Assembly (NCBI GenBank): GCA_017562135.1
Contig: QEYB01000266.1
Coordinates: 1,178,001-1,242,000, forward strand
Length of the DNA: 64,000 nucleotides
Origin: Dipylidium caninum
Taxonomy: Eukaryota; Platyhelminthes; Cestoda; Cyclophyllidea; Dipylidiidae
Direction: 5' to 3'
Shown: one piece after another, positions 1 through 13,700 of the stretch
How the letters are laid out: each line of letters begins with the position of its first letter
How positions within the stretch are numbered: position 1 is the first letter of the stretch
Notes under the pieces: model-generated
Database searches by the model: none
Seen by the model: the letters and a program-made list of their open reading frames with translations, nothing else
Told to the model about the DNA's origin: nothing
Program-made: the position numbers and the translations under genes

Positions 1-699
1 TTATAAAATCCCGATAGAACAGTAAAAGTGGCCGTCAATGGGTGAATAAAGGATGCCGGGTTGCTAGGATAAAGGCGCTTTTGTTCAACCAGATTGCAAT
101 GAGTCCGGTGTCATGAAAAAGTTACCAAGGCAAATATCTCCCCCACTTCACGCATCTATGTGTGTGTCTGTGTCTGTGTAGGTCAGTGATTTATCCTCGA
201 AGAAACAGAATTACGTCCAAATCCCCGAGGCTCTCGCTTTTTGCACGCCCTTCAACCACTTAATCTGAGAGGAATTCGGACATTTCAGGGTCCGCCACCC
301 TCAACGCCGGTGCCAAAATGCATTAAATGAAGACAGTCGGTTTGTCGCCAGTTGTTCCAGAACACTTGGCAAGACAGATTGGTGGAAGGCATGTGGACGA
401 GGGGCAGAGCCTTGGATTGCTGAAGGCGGAATGGCATAAGGAGTGGGCGACGAAAGGTGGGATTGAAGAACGGAGGAGCTCGTAGTGTCAGGCGGGTGGC
501 AGTTCAGCTGCCAACAGATTCGGTCGTGGAGAGGGTCATAGAGCGTACGGATGAGCATTTCTGTGCATCACAGCAATGCGAGAGGGGCGCGGAGCTCCAG
601 ACACATCTGGAGTGCGACCGCGGTTCCCTCAGTACGCCATGAAAATTTTTTCCATCAGACATAAATACTTACCACACTTACCGCCCAGTGGCTTTTGGA
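1..699. other. Left edge, no supported gene
   Basis: The stretch contains a short TG-rich run around 160-180 and a minus-strand open stretch at 301-558 in the same frame as those further right. I see no splice-consistent model here. It may hold the 3' end or 3' UTR of the unrecognised minus-strand gene. Confidence 0.3.
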
Positions 700-2410
700 T
701 TTTACTCTTTTTATCTAGCCCCGATTCCATCCAACGTCTGGAAGTTCAGCTGATATGGAGGAAGAGGTGGAAGAGCCATTGACAGTGAGATGCTTCATGG
801 CGCCAGTGAGCCTCAGACATTTTGGCGTCCTGCTCGATGAAGGCACCGGTATCCACTTAAGATTATCAGTGAGGGCAGCACAAACGTGAAAGTTACCATG
901 TTTCCACTTGCACAGTACCGAGAGTTCAGTGATATCCTCGGAGTACCATTGGGGATTGCCTCGGCACAGCCATGCGGAGACGTATGCTCCGATGTTCATG
1001 AGGCCGACACATTTCTCCCAAGTGTGTCCGGTGGTCTGGACGACTTCCACCCCACTTTACAACCACCTCGCTCTCGCTCTCGCCAAGACAGCACTGCTAT
1101 TGCTGAACATTCCAACGCGGAGAAGGTTCCTCACGACGGGACCGCTAATGCCTCACTCTTGCCTCATTGGCATCCACGACTTCTTGCGACCGCAAATGCT
1201 AATGAATGCACCGTCGAGAGACGAAGTGCTGCTCCGCGCAGTAGCGTGGAACGACATTGAGTGAAATGCCTTTCGTGGCTTTCGTGTTCCTGTGCAAACT
1301 GCATTGATGTCAAATCGGACGGGAGCTGATTGAATGCGCTGCCTGTAAAGAGAAATGGCCTCGCTCTCCGAACTCACTACAAGCTTCATCAACCCAAAAC
1401 ATGTTCATACGCGTCTCTGCCCCTGTCTTGCCTGTCAGCCAACATGACTGCAGCACTTATGTCTCTAACCATGAAGGGGATGTTGAAACACAAACCCTAT
1501 CTTCACGAAGCACATATGCGCTTTTTCTAGGAGTTAAATGCAACCTGATTTATTCACAGAGAACTACAAACATAAAAGCCTCTTCTAATAGGATGTCGAT
1601 AAGTCGAGATTCACGTCGACAGCAGACCCATTCCCATCTCGTAAAGTGTTCTTCCGTAAAGTGGTCCGCAGGACTGCTAGATCCCCTTTAACAGTAGACT
1701 TCCAAGGTGTCGTATTCTCTTGAATTAGTATCAACCGTGGAAATAGCAACTCCAAAGTCCGCGACAGTGGACTCAACGCTCAGCTTGTGAGCTGGGCGAT
1801 GCGCAAAGGTGTCTGGGGCGTCGAGATATACGCCAGTCCGCCTCGGCGAGAAGGATGGCAAGTAACTGTGGAGCGAGGGTGAAATTTACGCAGTCACTCA
1901 TTTTGCTGTCCTAGCCACTGAAATGTCTCCTCTAATTTGGCTCAAACTGTAGCTCTCGCGTTCGTCGCGTACCCTTCGCGTCTCAGCTTCCGGGGGAGTA
2001 AAGTGCTTTCTATTTCCAGTTAAGGGAAGGTCTGAAAAATGTTATCGGAGTCGGTGACGCAGATGATGCCGACTCATCTCTCGCTAAGAATCCAATGATG
2101 CCAAGAGTGGCAAAATTAAGAAAGACTTAGAATCTGCTCAGTTTGGACATCGACTGGAAATAGCGATCGAGATAATGAAACCGACTTTTATTTAAGATAA
2201 CATCGAGAATTCACTTTTCCTCTAAAGTAAAAGGCGGAAGGTCCTTTGCATCTCTCGATTTCACCTTCCGGATCCATCTCTTTAGACGCTGCGATGATTA
2301 CATCCACGTCAAAAACTTCGATGCGCAACTTTTCGGAAACAAGAGGAAAATCGGTGTCTCTCCCCATAGGGAAATTGAAGCATCTCCACCCAGTGGTTAC
2401 CTTCATCCAC
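700..2410 (-). CDS. Probable continuation of the unrecognised minus-strand gene (exon limits uncertain)
   Basis: Protein-like open stretches continue downstream on the same strand. An exon starts at 2410 after a 39-bp intron with VDEGNHWVEMLQFPYGERHR. Others read FDVDVIIAASKEMDPE (about 2320-2270), GNRKHFTPPEAETRRVRDE (about 2010-1950), PAHKLSVESTVADFGVAIS (about 1800-1740), RRESRLIDILLEEAFMFV (about 1610-1565) and a helical stretch from the acceptor at 1344 (SDLTSMQFAQEHESHER and onward). Not every junction can be made to agree in phase, so either some splice choices are wrong or this part is decayed. Open frames also exist on the plus strand around 886-1264, which lowers certainty. There is no family assignment. 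Confidence 0.3.
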
Positions 2411-2449
2411 CTTTTCCAGGGACGGTTATTAATTCGTCTCGCAACCTAC

Positions 2450-3103
2450 TTTTAACATCAAGGAAACGAAATCAGTCGGGATAATGCTGTCATATCTAAT
2501 TACTTGAGAAGAGGTCACGGGAGTGTCTTGACGGACTCATCAAATGCCAGTCATTCTGTCTGCAGCCAACCTGACCTGCGGAGAGTGTTGCATGCGACCG
2601 GTTGGAGGGGCAAAGGCTCACGGAGAACACGTCCTCGGTCAGCAACTTCGCTCACCAAATAGAAGAGGCCTGGGGGAGTGGGTTTGCGGAGAGGATTACA
2701 ATGAGCTCGTCAACGCCCTTCGCGAAGTGGAAGAGGAGACTTTCGAGTGCTGGACTGCCAATTTCTCCAAGGTGTGTGCCAGCACACCACTGTTAACTGA
2801 CACCGTCCACTTTCGGGAGTTGGTGAGGGGAGTCAAGGGTGAACGAAAGTAGCTGGCCTCGATATCGCCGTTCATTTTTACTATTTATTTTGTGGATCCG
2901 GCGTCATACCCTCGAAGAGACCGGCACCCCCGTTTTAATACCACCCGAGAGGATAGATGGACCGAGGGACATTGAAGGTGGCAAGAACATTTGTGGCAAC
3001 AGTAAGCCAACGCCAATCCCTACAGTATGTGGCGACGGACTAAGAAGCAAGTGTATATTGTTTGACTTACAGCTGGTACAAAATGGAACTTGTTAAAAGC
3101 CAT
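2450..3103 (-). CDS. Unrecognised multi-exon gene, first six coding exons
   Basis: I do not recognise this protein. Six exons join in one frame on the minus strand: 3103-3071, 3039-2942, 2880-2804, 2764-2700, 2555-2533 and 2495-2450. Each junction uses GT...AG and keeps phase. The introns are 31, 61, 39, 144, 37 and then 39 bp to the next exon at 2410. The protein starts MAFNKFHFVPASVATYCRDW and continues with segments such as RRYRGQLLSFTLDSPH, GSPALESLLFHFAKGVDELI and YDSIIPTDFVSLMLK. It is mixed and partly helical, with no signal peptide or repeats seen. The ATG at 3103 is the most upstream one that reaches a good donor (GTAAGT), but an upstream exon is possible. Its 5' end faces the topoisomerase II start 1.7 kb away, so the two could share regulatory DNA. 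Several phase-consistent junctions argue for a real gene; its function is unknown. Confidence 0.55.
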
Positions 3104-4791
3104 ATTTTGGATATGCAAGTTTCCCTTTGAATAAACTAGACATGCTGCGTGCTTACGGAACAAATGTGTAGATGTCTCCGCTTGAAAAGGGTTTTCATAT
3201 TGGAAGAACACGATCTGGCAACCACCATACAATGCACTTACTCCCCTATTTGCGGAAGTGAACCATGGACTAGATAAAATGTTGAAAAATGTGACGATTA
3301 AATGCTGTTATTCAAGTAAAATAAGTAGACAAGAACGACCTCCTGCCCTAGACAATCCAATGTTCTGACAATAGCGAAGAGGGACCCCTTCTTCTGTTCT
3401 CATGTGATGGCTTTCTAGGATGCAGCATGCAGTCACAAGAGGTACTCGTGGCTCTATCTAAAGTCACGAAGTGAGAAAAGCCTACGGTCATGCCGTTTAA
3501 AGGCCTCTAATAGCTTCATACAATGCTTCGCTCGGCAGTTTCCCAAGCAAAACAAATATCGTTTAGAATTGAAAATTGAAGGAATTTTTAACCCTTTATG
3601 ATAAACGCAAACGCCAGAGCTATGACTGTCAGTAGTGTACTGTCAAAGAGAGATTAATGCAATCAAGGACATATGATCGACTTTTAATATCAGGTCAAAG
3701 AGGAGAGCAGAAATACTTCGATCTTATATGAACTCTTTGTTGATTTTGGTCGAATGCATGTTAAATACATTGCATTGTAGTAATTAGTAATTGGAGACAA
3801 ATGATCCAACCTTGAGTCCATCGTCTGACTAAGTGTTAAAATTTGTGGATCTCAAAACAAGTACTTATAAGAGTTTTAAAGATTGAACCCGAGTGGTTCG
3901 CTTAACTGAAAAGCATTCAGTCAAAATTCCACGGATACGTTTAGCAAATGAATCAAAAATTTCATAAAGCACTTAGTCTAGAATGTGAATTTTTTTAAGA
4001 AATTAATGCTCAAAGCGAACAATCAATTCTTGGGGAGGAGGTTTGCTGAAGCTTCGTAGATCGGACAATTCCTATGAGATGCCTCACAGCTTCCACCACA
4101 ATTAGGTTAGGGCTCTTCTCCCTGTCGCATACACAATTGCAACCAACTTTTAGTTTGTGAAATCTTCATTTGAGCGTTTCCCCTTGTTAACCAATATGAG
4201 AATACTACCCTTCGGGGCCGCGGTCATTGGATCGTGAAAAAGGGGTTTAGTATGATGTAGAATCCGGTGCGATATAAATTGTAGAATTGAGGGGAAATCA
4301 GTATATATATAGGAACTGCAATGTTAGAGGGAAAATTAATCTGTAATCTAAGACATTTACTTTGGGGCCAAAAGTGGAAGAGTTGATTAACACTGAGGAA
4401 AACGTGGACATTCACAAGTACTTTTTTGCGTTTTCCATATGCCTGTTTAAGAAATCCAAACCTACTGTTAAAGAAAACCCCGGTAAGAACATAAAGGGCT
4501 ACTAAGATATTAATAATGCATCGTGTTAGACTCTTGAAGAATTTACTTTAATGCTTTATGGACCATTAAATTCTTTAGGGGGCTACCAAACGAAATTTGG
4601 CACGTTCATGCATTTGCGTGTGCTACACAGCCGCGCCTTTTACGGTTTTCGAACAGCATCGCTAGAGTTGCCCAATTGCAGAGTTTCGGTCTCTTAGGCC
4701 TGTAAGGCGAAATTTTTCACATTTATTCCGAAGTCGCTTTGGTTCAGAGATTTTTAGACTTTGTCGAATCAGCCGTGTTTGCAAATACAGC
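3104..4791. promoter_or_regulatory. Intergenic spacer between divergent genes
   Basis: AT-rich spacer of about 1.7 kb between the start of the minus-strand gene and the start codon of topoisomerase II. The last 200 bases are less AT-rich and should hold the topoisomerase promoter and 5' UTR. A pyrimidine-poor 'caaatacag' lies one base before the ATG and 'gatttttag' about 35 bases before it. Either could act as a spliced-leader acceptor, since trans-splicing occurs in flatworms, but the sequence alone cannot show this. No TATA box is convincing. Confidence 0.35.
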
Positions 4792-7700
4792 ATGGCTGAT
4801 GTATCGGCGGTCAACGTGGACGCCAATATAAATGGCGATGCTTCATCGGCGCCTGCGAAGAAAAGACTTTCCGTCGAAAGGATTTACCAAAAAAAGACAC
4901 AGCTAGAACATATCCTTATTCGTCCCGACACCTATATTGGATCAATATCTCGAACTACGACCATGATGTGGGTGTTTGATAAAGAGAGTGATGCCATGGT
5001 GCAGAAGGAAATAACATATACCCCTGGTCTCTACAAAATTTTTGATGAGATCCTGGGTAAATTCCTTCTTCTTAGTCGATCATTCATTTAGTAAATGCCG
5101 CTGACAACAAGATCAGGGACCCCACCATGAGTTGCATTAGAATCGATATTAAAAAGTTAAATCTTTTCTTTACATAATTAACAAGTTCTTAGAGAAGAAA
5201 ATCTTATTCGTGTATGGAATAATGGTGCCGGCATTCCTGTTGTACACCACAAAGTCGAAAATATGTACGTCCCTTCGTTGATCTTTGGCCATTTGTTGAC
5301 GTCGAGCAACTACGACGACTCCGAACAAAAGGTTACTGGTGGTCGTAACGGCTATGGTGCAAAATTGTGTAACATTTTTAGCAAACGTTTTGTTGTTGAG
5401 ACCTCCAGTAAGGAGAACAAGAAATGTTTCAAACAAGTACTCCCTTTATTCTGTTTATTTATTTCTGATAGACGTGGGTAGACAACATGACTAAAGCATC
5501 CGAACCGAGCGTTAAACAAAGTTCTGGAGAAGACTTCACTTGTGTGTCTTTCCAGCCTGATCTGGAACGTTTTGGCATGACTGAGCTCGATGATGATACG
5601 GTGGCCTTATTTGAGCGCAGGGCTTATGATGTAGCTGCCTCTACTCGTGGAGTCAAAGTTTTTCTCAATGGCCAACGAATACCCATCAAAAATTTCAAAG
5701 ACTACGTCGATCTTTATCTCAAAGATAAGAGTGAAGATGGCAGCGGTGTACCGGTTAGCCTTTTTTGTCAATATTGGGGTGCCATTCACCAAATACATAA
5801 TTGTTATTTTCATTTTATAGGTCGTCTACGAGTCCGTTAATCCGCGTTGGGAGATTGCTGTGGCGCCGAGTTCTGCTGGTTTTCAACAAGTTAGCTTTGT
5901 CAATAGCATCGCTACCACTAAGGGCGGAAAACACGTGGACTACATTGCAGATCAAATAGTCACTAAACTGTTGGATATTGTGAAAAAGAAGTCCGGTAAA
6001 TCGGGTGTCTCGATCAAGAACTTTCAAATTCGTTCCCACATGTGGGTTTTCATCAACTGCCTCGTGGTTAATCCCACCTTTGATTCGCAGACGAAGGAAT
6101 ATATGAGTCTGGAGGCGAGGCACTTCGGGTCTACTTGCCAGTTAAATGAGAAATTCATCAGTCAAGTGTCCAAATCGGGTATTGTCGAGAGCGTGCTCTC
6201 CTGGGTACGTTTTAAGGCACAAGAGAAAATGGACAAGCAATGCCACAAGTCAAAGCATGCCAAACTGAAAGGCATTCCTAAGTTGGACGATGCTAACGAT
6301 GCTGGAACGAGGAACTCACAACATTGTACCCTCATCCTCACCGAAGGTGATTCGGCCAAAGCTTTGGCCGTAGCTGGTCTTGGGGTGGTAGGGCGCGACC
6401 GTTTTGGTGTCTTTCCCCTGAGGGGTAAGTTGCTCAACGTTCGAGAGGCGCCAACCCGACAAATAATGGAAAATGCAGAAATTAATAATCTGATCAAAAT
6501 TTTGGGCTTGCAGTACAAAAATAAGTATGAGTCGCAGGACTCTCTTGCTAATTTGCGCTACGGAAAGTAAGTTCGTGAGCATTCAAATGGTTCGCTAATT
6601 TATTTTGGATCTTAATCGCTACTTATTTTTTTAAGGATTATGATAATGACAGATCAAGACCAGGACGGTTCACACATTAAGGGTTTGCTGATAAGTTTCA
6701 TTCACCACAACTGGCCCAATTTGCTACGGCACAGCTTTCTGGAACAGTTTATCACTCCAATTGTCAAAGTTTTCAAGGGCAAACAGGAAGTAGCATTTTA
6801 CAGCATTCCTGAATTCGAGGAATGGCAAAAGTCTACTCCCAACTGGCATACATGGCGCGTAAGGTACTACAAAGGTAAGGTTATCAATTTTTGACAGCAG
6901 GATTCGATATTTCATGCCACCATTGGTAACGCGTTGATACTTTTGTCTATTTTGGGAAAGTAATTCGACAACATTTATTTTATGCAAAAGGGTGTTTTCA
7001 TACCAGTGGTTTCGGAATAATCGAAGTGATTTGATGGTATCATAAACTGGTTTCTCTCGTCTGTGGTTTATTTTTTCACCGTAACCGTAATCATTTAATG
7101 GTTTTCCATGTTAAACCCAGCATGTGTTCTTGGTATGAACTTGTTAACATCGGCACAATCCACAATTTTCAATTCTTCAAAACATGAGAATGCAAGAATT
7201 TTTTAGTGAACAAAACTGTCAATTATTTTTCTATCTTGGCGTCGACAGAGTAATGATTTTTCGATTTAGTTGATGTTGGAGCGTCTTATTGAGCTGGCCC
7301 AGCAATGATTAGCAAGTTACCATAAAAATAAATACCGAATTAGGATTTGTGCTGCTTCAAATTTTTACAGTAAAGTGGTAGGTTCCATCTCTATAGGGTA
7401 GGTTCACCAATTAATTCGTTTGCGTTTAAATCTTGAGGACGTGACATTTTATCTGAGTAGATAAAATTAATCAATTAATAACTGTAATTGTATCCAGTAA
7501 GTGCTTGATTTTTGGTCCGCTTTAGAAGTATTGGAATTAAGAATTTATGTTATTACTACCCCAACTTGTCTATATTTGTATAAAAGTGGATATTAGCAGA
7601 ATCCCTGTTCCTAAGCCTGACAGTGAGCTGGGATTCTATCAGTATTATTTTTTTCTCCAGGTCTGGGTACCTCGACAAGCAAGGAGGCCAAGGAGTACTT

Positions 7701-10700
7701 TTCGGACATGTCGCGTCATCGTATTCGTTTTCGATACTCTGGTCCTGAAGATGACAGTGGCATAATTTTGGCTTTCAATAAGAACAAGATAAATGAACGT
7801 AAGCAATGGCTCACCAAGTGGATGGATGATAAACGAAGGCGCACGGAGCTGGGTCTGCCTGAGGAATATCTCTATGGTGCGGGAACCCAGGCCATCACTT
7901 ACCATGATTTTATTCACAAGGAACTCGTTCTCTTCTCCAATATGGACAACGAACGTTCCATTCCTTCTCTGGTGGATGGTCTCAAACCCGGCCAACGGAA
8001 GGTAAGTTTCACTTGCTTTCATGTACAAATTTGTGGGTAAAACAAGTCAACGGATTAGTAATGGCAGATAACTTGGTCAACAGATGAGAGTTGAATCCAC
8101 TATCATTTTTTCTATTGTTGGACTCTTTCTGATAGTTTGTGGCTTTTAGCCTCCATGGTCCTTTGATTCGTAGGGGTGTGACCTTTTGGGTGTTTGACTA
8201 CTTCCCCTTTTCGCAACATTGCTGTAAAAGCAACTAGAATCGCAATCATTTTACTTGTTGCGTGTCTTAATTTTATCAAGAATGAAATTTGTGTCTCAAC
8301 TTTCCTCAATGGGTAGTTTTTTCCTCGAAGCCACTAGTTATTTAGCTATCCTCCATGTGATTTCGGGTTGTTTAACTTGAATTGCTTGGAAAATGCTCAG
8401 GACTTTTAAGATTCAAGTGCTTGATATATGAAGATGGAAGCTTGATAACTTGTAGTGAGTAGTCTTCGTCGTGAGCGACACCAAGGGAATTTATTTCCTT
8501 TATGTACTATCTAATTAACGTATATTTCCGTAAGAGGGTAATAATTGGATAGCTAAAACGCTTCAAAATGTCACCCGATCCCATATTTACGTATCGTTTT
8601 AATATTTTGTGAGGATAGCAAATGGGGAACTCGGTTAAGAGTGGTCTGTTCATCTCATCTGAGGAAAGGTATTGAGTGGAGACGGCAAGCTTTCTTACTA
8701 CCTGCATAACTGATAGAAGCAAAGTTCTGCGTTTAGGGTAGGCCTTGTATTCGCTTCCTTCCGTTAGGATATCTATTGTACTGTTGCGCTTTAATTTTCG
8801 TTCTATTGAGGTATACTTTTAGTTGTAGAGGTGCAAAATTAATCAACACCCCCTAGTGATTTTGAAAACCGGTTTCCTAAAAGATTGTTGATGTGTACCT
8901 TTGATCGAGAACAACCCATTTTTTGTCATTCGTTGGAGCATACTCATTCCAATTTAATGGTATCCTTCCATCGGAATCGGCGTAACTTTATATGGACCGC
9001 CCTCCTTTCCGATATTCAATTATTCCTGCGCCTTTAGAGCCAACAAATAGATCAGCTGAGTATTTTTTCGACTTTATTCAAAATGCATAGCTCTAACAAT
9101 AAATAGTACATCTTTGTAACTTCCTATGTTTGACCAAATTAGCACAGCGAAGAACACGCTAAAGCTAATCTGTTGTAACACTATTTTTTGTATATTGTCA
9201 ATCTGCCCTTGTACCTTACCTAGGTTATGTTTACTTGCCTTAAACGGAACCAAGTGAAAGAGGTGAAGGTAGCGCAGTTATGCGGTGCTGTGGCGGAAAT
9301 GTCTTCCTACCACCACGGTGAAATGTCCCTTATGGGTACAATAATCGGCTTGGCGCAGGACTTTGTTGGCTCCAACAACCTCAACCTTTTGATGCCTTAC
9401 GGTCAGTTCGGTACACGTCTCGCTGGCGGAAAAGACTCTGCCTCCGCTCGATACATCTTCACAGCTCTCAGTCCCTTGGCGCGAAAAATTTTTCACGAGA
9501 AGGATGATGCAATTTTGAATTACCTTTTCGAAGACAATCAGAAAATTGAGCCCTCTTGGTATATCCCCGTCATACCTATGATTCTCATCAATGGTGCCGA
9601 AGGTATTGGCACAGGTTGGAGTACAAAGGTTCCTAACTACGACACTGGTGAAGTTATTGCCAATCTTCGACGCATGTTGGATGGAGTTGAACCACTCCCC
9701 ATGCTACCCAGTTATCGGGGCTACCAGGGGAAGATTGTGGAAGTGGGTGAGAACCGATATGTCTTCTTCGGGGAGGTTGCAGTGCTGGATGATCAAACAG
9801 TGGAAATTACAGAGTTGCCAGTAAAGACATGGACTCAGTGTTACAAAGAGACTGTGCTCGAACCCATGCTTAATGGCACTGAGAAAGTACCAGTTAGTAT
9901 TGTGTAAGTCCATAGGCGTTACCTTGTCTTCGTCCTTCATGTATCCGTACTGAAGAACTTGTACCGTAGGCAGTATCCAATCCTATTTTGTTTAATCCGA
10001 GACCATCGCATAAATTTGACGATTTTTAAGAAGTAGATCTTTTGTTAAATCCTTTATCTCGTTGATTTCCAATTGTTCTACCTCCTCCCCACCAAAAGTA
10101 GTGTTTGATAACAGCAATACCTCTTGGATGTATTTTGCAACACGTTCTTGTTTTATACACGAATCGAGTGGTTTAAGAGTCATTATGGCTATTATGGGTA
10201 ATATTTTTTAACTCGATGGGATTTTTTTGAAATTGTTTATTGTCTCTGACTTATGTCCTACGAAATATCCTCTAAGACGAAAACGACAAACTATAAAAGT
10301 ATTTCCATTAACAAAACGATCCGCCGTTAGCTCGGGCTTACATTGGTCTCATTTCGTGTTGGTAGTACTGCTATGTAATATCATGTCAATTTCTGTTAAC
10401 AGTATTTCTAAGTCGTCTATTCACTAAATACTTCTCAGACAGCCTAATTTCACACCCCTGGAAGTATGGCGAAGCTTGCATTTTGTACTTCATTTGTGGA
10501 ATGTATGGTTTTCATCAGACTGGTTCCTAACGTCAGCATGCCGTTAAACCCTTGTAGATGCTGTCAAACTTTCGCTTTGATGGCTTACGTTGTGTTCATT
10601 AAATAATCGTGTTCCTTTCTCCAGGGATTACAAAGAGTATCACACCGATGTAACGGTGCGTTTCGTGGTGCAGATGACATGTGAGAAGTTACGTGAGGCG

Positions 10701-13700
10701 GAGAGCATGGGATTGCACAAATTCTTCAAGCTCGCGGTTCCTATGACAACCAATTCAATGGTTCTCTTCGACCATGCCGGATGCCTTAAACGTTATTCAT
10801 CGGCCCAAGAAATCCTTCGGAGCTTTTATACCCTTCGATTGGAATGGTCAGTCTATAATTACTGTTTTAATTTGCCTTTTTTTCCGCGTAATTGTGCGAA
10901 TTCTTCACAGCAATTGCAATGTCCAACCACAACCATGACGCGTTTTTGGGAGAGGTCATGAGTTAGGGTCATGGGAAAACTTGCCCGGTCACCAAAACGC
11001 TGAATCTCTAGACAACTGAAGATGATCAAAAAGAATATTGATGGCGTAGTTGGCATTGTCGGTCTGCCGGTCCATGATAATTGCGACTGCTCTTCCGCTT
11101 AGCTGCGATTATTGTCCATTCATTTGGGGGTTACTACTGTGATTCGATGGGTATATTGTCTTAATTGATCTGGGTATAATGTGTCGTAGTTTTGTTTCAC
11201 ACATTTTTGTACTTGGACTTGCTCTCGATAATCAAATTCAAGGAGTGCACCTTTCCCCTTTATTTTGTTAAGTTTTGTATGAAAGGGGTACTCCTCCATT
11301 GAGTTTTTGTGTAAATGTTTCATTTATCTCCAGTTATAAATTCTATCTCGCTTATATGGGCCTCATAGACGCTAACGGGACCCTTCCTTATTCCGCAAGT
11401 TCTGAAGCCATTCCTCCCTATCTGGTTCATAATTTAAAGGGAAGGGGGGGGGGGGGTACTCAACTTGGTGTCCTACCTGGAATCTATTCTTTGATGCGAT
11501 CCACTGGTACTGTTTGCACGCCCCTTGTTGCTTCATTTCACATCTATTTTCACAAAGTATCCCTTCGTGTCCTGCTTTTAGTTAACACTTTCTATTCCGC
11601 CATCGGACGCATGTTTCAAAGTAGCTTTTTAGAAGCGGATTGGAATTTCGCCTGAGTGAATTAATTTGAAGGAGTAGTTTTTGGTTCTGATAAGTTTACT
11701 TCGGTGGTCCAAAAAACGCTTTTATGCTGTAACCTTTTGTTCCACCACCGAATAACACTGTATACCCCCTGTTGGTGAGTATAACCCTTCATTTTACTCC
11801 TTTTCATACTATCATCTATTTTGACGCTCGCGGCTCTCTAATTTCCAAAAACCCCTTGATCACTAATTTTTAGTCATTAAGAGAAGAGTACGTTGCTTGA
11901 ATCCAAATTCTGTAATTTTTGCCCCAGTGTTTTAATGCTTCCATCAAAAGTTTGTCTTTGCCACCGATTTACGAAAGGTAAGGATATAAAATATTTGGAG
12001 TAAGACTGCTTCTGGGCCTGTAATCTGTCAAATGCTGCTGTTGGCATTTAATAGCACCATTTTTATTCCTTTTTTGCAGGTACGACAAGCGCAAAGCCTC
12101 AATGGAGGGTATGTTGTCGGCCGAGGCACGACGTCTCGAGAATCAGGCGCGTTTTGTGATGGAAAAAATCGCAGGTACTATTTCCATAGAAAATCTCTCC
12201 AAACGGGAATTGGTGCGTCTCCTTCGGGCGCATCATTACGATCCCGATCCCGTGCGTGCTTGGAAGGAGTGCATAGACAAGCTTGCCGCAATCGAGGAGG
12301 CTGCCGCGGAACTCAAGCGTGCCGGCGAGCATGAGGATGATGTAGAAGGCAATGACGCCAGTGGAGGAGACGAGGAAGTACTTCGTGGTGCCTCAGACTA
12401 CAACTATATTCTGGGGATGCCCTTGTGGAGTCTTACGAAAGAACGCAAAGATGATTTGTTGGCACAACGAGATAAGAAACAAGCAGAGCTGGCCACCCTT
12501 ATGCGGAAGACGAGCAAGGATTTGTGGAGGGAGGATTTGGATGAATTGGAGTCTGCCATCAAGGTGAGTCATAAGACAAATATATTTTGATTTCATCTGT
12601 TTTGCTCTCGGTTGCGCGTGCTCATTTATCAATCTTTTGTCTCTATTCGCCACCTTTTTACCATGTATGCGATCTCGTTAGATTATCCCAAGTTCTAAAA
12701 TGTTTCTTGGTAGAGTCTTGTACATGCAACTTCTATGATAAATTTTGGAAGTAGGTGAATACCCAAAAATAGGCCAAACGACTTGCAAGTATTATACTAG
12801 GCTTTTGCTTTTCGTATTTTAGGATAGATGAGAGATTAATCGAGTCAACTTATGAACTTCTTACGCTTACCACATGGTGTGGGAGTCGTATTGGTCTCTC
12901 TCGTATGCAGCAGTGTTCAAAACACTGGTCCACTTCCACATACTTTTCAAGCAATCTCCTCTTTGTTTGAAGGCTCATCCTAGTAGTAATTGGAGCCCTC
13001 AAACCATTATTTTGTCCTTTGCGCATAAAAGGCCTCATTAAGCGGAGATTTTGTGCCAGCCAAAGCCAAAGCCCGAAAGTCTCGACACTTTAATAAGTCT
13101 AATAAAAACCCCTTAAAATCTGACATGATTGGTTGCTAACGCTTCCGTAAAGAAGTATTCTGGGGTTTTCGTTTCATGTTTTCGAATCTCTTGCAAAATT
13201 AACGTTAACATTATTATATAAAATAGCATGTGATCTCTGGTCTATCTTGATTAACCTAGTTGGTTATTGCCTTCTCCATTAATCTGTCTTCAGTGCGGCA
13301 AGATGGGAATCCGACTATTGTGCATGCCATCACTATATCTCATCTGTTTAAGGTAAACATCTAAAATAAGCATCGAAAATGCTAGATCACTCTGTTGTCT
13401 CAATGGCGATGTAATTAACCCATACACCTGTTTCTTTCCCATTTTTGATAAAGATGCTTGGCACGCTTTCTCTTCTCACAGAAATTCGAAGCAGAACGTT
13501 TAAAGGACTTGGAACATCTCATCGAAACCACTGAGAAAAAAGTTGCTAAACAAGCGATGACTCAGGCGAAAGGCAGTCGCAACGCTGGAGCTAGAAATGT
13601 GTCCTCAGGACTGACCAAGAGCATCAGACAGACTCGGCCTGACCCTTCGGGTCGCCGCATCGAGCCCATTGTCGATCCTGAGTTGGCAAAAAGAGCCGAG

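Noticed and set aside
886..1264. Two overlapping plus-strand frames of 118-124 codons
   Set aside because: They overlap each other and a long minus-strand frame. No splice context or conserved motif favours the plus strand, and the minus-strand gene to the right explains the region better.
11275..11655. 126-codon plus-strand open frame inside topoisomerase II
   Set aside because: It lies entirely in the intron 10847-12079, includes a G13 run, and has no recognisable motif.
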